Assembly: GCF_958979055.1 (NCBI RefSeq)
Contig: NC_084894.1
Coordinates: 27,599,616-27,663,615 of the forward strand
DNA length: 64,000 nt
Source: Alnus glutinosa
Taxonomy: Eukaryota > Streptophyta > Magnoliopsida > Fagales > Betulaceae
Direction of reading: 5' to 3'
Below are positions 61,246-64,000 of this stretch, piece after piece. The notes under the pieces were generated by a model that was given only the letters and a program-made list of their open reading frames with translations, was not told where the DNA came from and ran no database searches. Made by a program: the position numbers and the translations under genes. Within the stretch, counting starts at the first letter, position 1, and the number at the start of each line of letters is the position of its first letter.

Positions 61246-64000
61246 GTTTGGCGCCGTCTGTGGGAACGACTTATATCGTTTTCATAAAAAATCCGTTATG
61301 GTGAATACTCGATCAGAAACCAACCGAGTTCCTCGGGATGACCGAAATGCCCGAGACGAAGGAAACTCCAACGATCCCCAATTCGCTCTCCTGAATGAAA
61401 GAATGGAGCAGATGGCCAAGAGCATCGAGGATTTGGCCACCATGAATGCTGTCCTTCAAACCCGGGTTCCAGAACTTCACCGAACTATCACTGACCCAGG
61501 AAATCGAGAGGAAGGCAGCCGAGTCGAAGGAACGGAGGAGCCGAACAAAGAAGAAGAAGTCCCGGGAAATCCTCCACCTGTTCAACCCGAAGCAGCAAGG
61601 GCGGTAGAAGGCATGATTGCTCGGTTGGAACAAAGATGCAATGTTCTAACCGCAGCTATTCAACGGAACGATAAGGGAAAAGCTTCCTTGGTGGAAAACC
61701 TTCTACAGAAGACCACCTCCCCATTCACCGAGGAGGTGGCAAATATCTGCCTTCCTGAGAAATTCAAAGTACCAGAGATCCCGTTTTATACGGGACTTGA
61801 AGATCCTGTGGAGCACCTAGATAATTTCAGAGCTCACATAGATCTCCATCGAACACCCGAGATGGTGGCCTGCCGAGCCTTCCCCTTGACCCTCTCAGGC
61901 AATGCCCGTGACTGGTTCAGGAGCCTCCCGCCAAATTCCATTCATCATTTCGAGGACCTCGGCAGGATGTTCCTGACGCAATTCATGGCCGGCAGGGTCA
62001 GAAGAAAACCGTCAGGATCCTTAATGTCAATGCACCAAGGACCCGAGGAATCCCTCAGAGATTTCTTTATGAGGTTCAACCAGGCTAGACTTGAAGCTGA
62101 AGCAGCAACGGATGATTTCATCTACGGAGCTCTCTTTCAGGGAATCCGAAAAGATGGAGCACTAATGGCTGACATAGCCAGGAAGCCCCCTCAGAATTTA
62201 GATGGCTTTATGAGTAAAGCCGAGAAGTACATTAACCAGGAGGAGACACTCCGAGCTCTGTTGGGACCCGAGGCTACTCGCCCATCCACTTCCGGGAACC
62301 CAAAAAAGAAAAATCCTCGGAAAGAAGAACGGAAGCGGGTTCCAGAAGAAGAGGCCAGGCCGAAGCGGGATCAAGAGTCCCTAAGGGGTAACAACTGGAC
62401 ACCCCTCAATGCACCCATTATGGATGTTCTCCTGGAAATAAAGCGAGACCCGACGTACCGGAAGCCCAGACCGGTGCTCGCAAATCCGCATTCACGATAC
62501 GCTGACCAGTACTGTGCGTTTCATGACACCACCGGGCATCGTACAGAAGCCTGCATATCCTTGAGGCTTCTGATTGAACGTTTCATAGAAAACGGAAAAC
62601 TTGTCCGTTTCCTCGCAGATCAGAGAATTCAGCAAAACCCAGAGCACAGCAACCGCCACCATCAGAATCGGCAACATCCGGATCAAAACAATTCCCGGGA
62701 TGATCGGGGAAGAAACCAAGAAAGAGCAAGGGAACAAGAACGCAGACCAGATCCTCGGGCTGCACGAGAAAGAAGTAGGAGCCGAGCCAGACCAGAACGG
62801 CAGGAAAACCTCCTGGAAATACAGACAATTTCGGGGGGTTTCGGTGGAGGTGGAGAATCTAGCTCGGCGCGGAAGGCATATGCAAGACAGTTACGGGATT
62901 TCGAGGTATACTCGGTGCAGAAACCTCCAAAGTCCCAAAACGAGACGCACAAGTGATCGGGTTCTCGGACGATGATTACGCAGGGGTATCACTCCCGCAT
63001 ACCGACGCTCTGGTGCTGAGTCTGGCCATAGCCAACCACAAAATACACCGCGTCTTGGTTGACACAGGAAGCTCGGCTGACATCCTTTACAAGTCAGCCT
63101 TCGAGCGGATGAAGATCGATAGAAGTAAGGTGATCCCGGCAAGATATTCGCTTGTGGGATTTACAGGAGAGAAAGTACTCCCACTTGGGTCCATTGAGCT
63201 TCCGGTCACAGCAGGAATGTACCCAAGGCAGAGGACGGTAATGGTCCGGTTCTTAATAATCGACCGACCGTCGGCCTACAATGTTATCCTCGGGAGAACA
63301 GCTCTCAACGAATTTAGGGCTGTAACCTCAACTCCTCACTTGAGCATGAAATTCCCCACCGAAGAAGGCATCGGTGTCGAAAAAGGAGACCAGAGGATGG
63401 CCCGAGAATGTTACAATACAAGTTTGAAGAAGCTCCCGGAAGCCGCGAGATTCGGAGAGAAGGAAAAAGGTGAAGAAAAATAGCAATCACCGTTGGGGGA
63501 GCCGGTCGAGGAGCTGGAAGAATTCGAGCTCGGTGACTCGAAGAAGAGAGTCCGAATCGGCGCGCAGCTTCCCCCTGAAATGAAGGAAGCTCTGGTTGCA
63601 TTCCTTAGAAGAAACAAAGATGTATTCGCATGGAGCCACGAGGACATGCCAGGAATACCCCCATCCGTAATAGCCCACAAGCTAATGGTGGATCCAAGCT
63701 ATCGACCGGTTAAACAACGAAGAAGGACTTTCGCACCGGAACGGAACCAAGCCATTGCCGAGGAAGTACACAAACTGTTGCGGGCTGGGTTTATCCGAGA
63801 AGTAGACTACCCAGAATGGTTGGCCAACGTGGTTTTAGTCAAAAAAGCCACCGGGAAGTGGAGAATGTGTGTTGACTTCACCGATCTCAACAAAGCATGT
63901 CCCAAGGATAGCTTCCCGTTACCTCGGATCGATCTGCTTGTAGACTCTACATCCGGTCATGAACTTTTAACATTCATGGACGCCTTCTCAGGGTACAACC
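61246..64000 (+). mobile_element. Ty3/gypsy retrotransposon, Tat lineage (5' part; runs off window)
   Basis: The interior starts with a TTGGCGCCGTCTGTGGGAA primer-binding-site region typical of Tat/Retand-type elements (61248), just after an LTR-like CA end at about 61245. Parts in order are a long gag (from about 61298, with ARDWFRSLPPNSIHHFEDL and a CAFHDTTGHRTEAC zinc-knuckle-like block), an aspartic protease with VLVDTGSSADILY (about 63052) and the beginning of reverse transcriptase (WRMCVDFTDLNKACPKD, about 63860). The visible part is well preserved, with about one or two breaks at most, so it is fairly young. The 5' LTR start could not be placed (somewhere after 60983) because no second LTR is in view. 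It lies in the UGT87 intron in the same orientation. Confidence 0.88.

Overview
The window is nuclear DNA of a flowering plant, almost certainly a eudicot and probably a woody rosid. The evidence is split plant genes with GT-AG introns, LOB-domain, CCT-domain, UGT87 and FLX-type proteins, plant LINE and Ty3/gypsy elements, SINEs, MITEs and AT-rich spacers full of microsatellites. No tRNA, rRNA or CRISPR array is visible. The window cannot name the species.

Left part (1-23 kb). A short, broken Ty3/gypsy remnant (1-1293, minus) lies where the end of a TIM22 gene (exons 1-3 at 1669-2562, minus) should continue. Then come a complete RPS4 (eS4) gene (5258-7833), a diverged tandem partial copy of it (about 8690-9590), a GH17/CBM43 glucanase-like gene whose nucleophile glutamate is replaced by glutamine (10186-13805), and a TAF15b-like FET-type RNA-binding gene (17217-20636).

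Middle part (23-47 kb). An FLX-like coiled-coil gene (23064-27717, minus) sits head to head with a DFO-like meiotic double-strand-break gene (28189-33622, plus), 471 bp apart. The DFO-like gene carries an apparent one-base frameshift and a likely GC-AG intron. After repeat-rich spacer follow an LBD12-like LOB-domain gene (39977-40571) and a CCT-motif gene (45687-46743). Both have CT microsatellites at or near the start of an intron.

Right part (47-64 kb). This is repeat territory: nested MITEs, a SINE, LTR-like sequence, and a 7 kb L1-type LINE with a 15-bp target duplication that itself received a solo LTR. Then come the first exon of a UGT87 glycosyltransferase (60487-60982) and, within its intron, a Ty3/gypsy Tat-lineage element that runs off the window.

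From memory of Arabidopsis locus numbers, RPS4, the GH17 gene and TAF15b match At5g58420/58480/58470, and FLX, LBD12 and UGT87 match At2g30120/30130/30140. The window therefore appears to preserve two ancestral gene blocks, with DFO and the CCT gene lying inside the second. No operon-like or novel multigene system was found. The notable points are the altered GH17 active site, the DFO lesion, the RPS4 duplication with a paralogous SINE-free site, and several nested transposons with readable target duplications.
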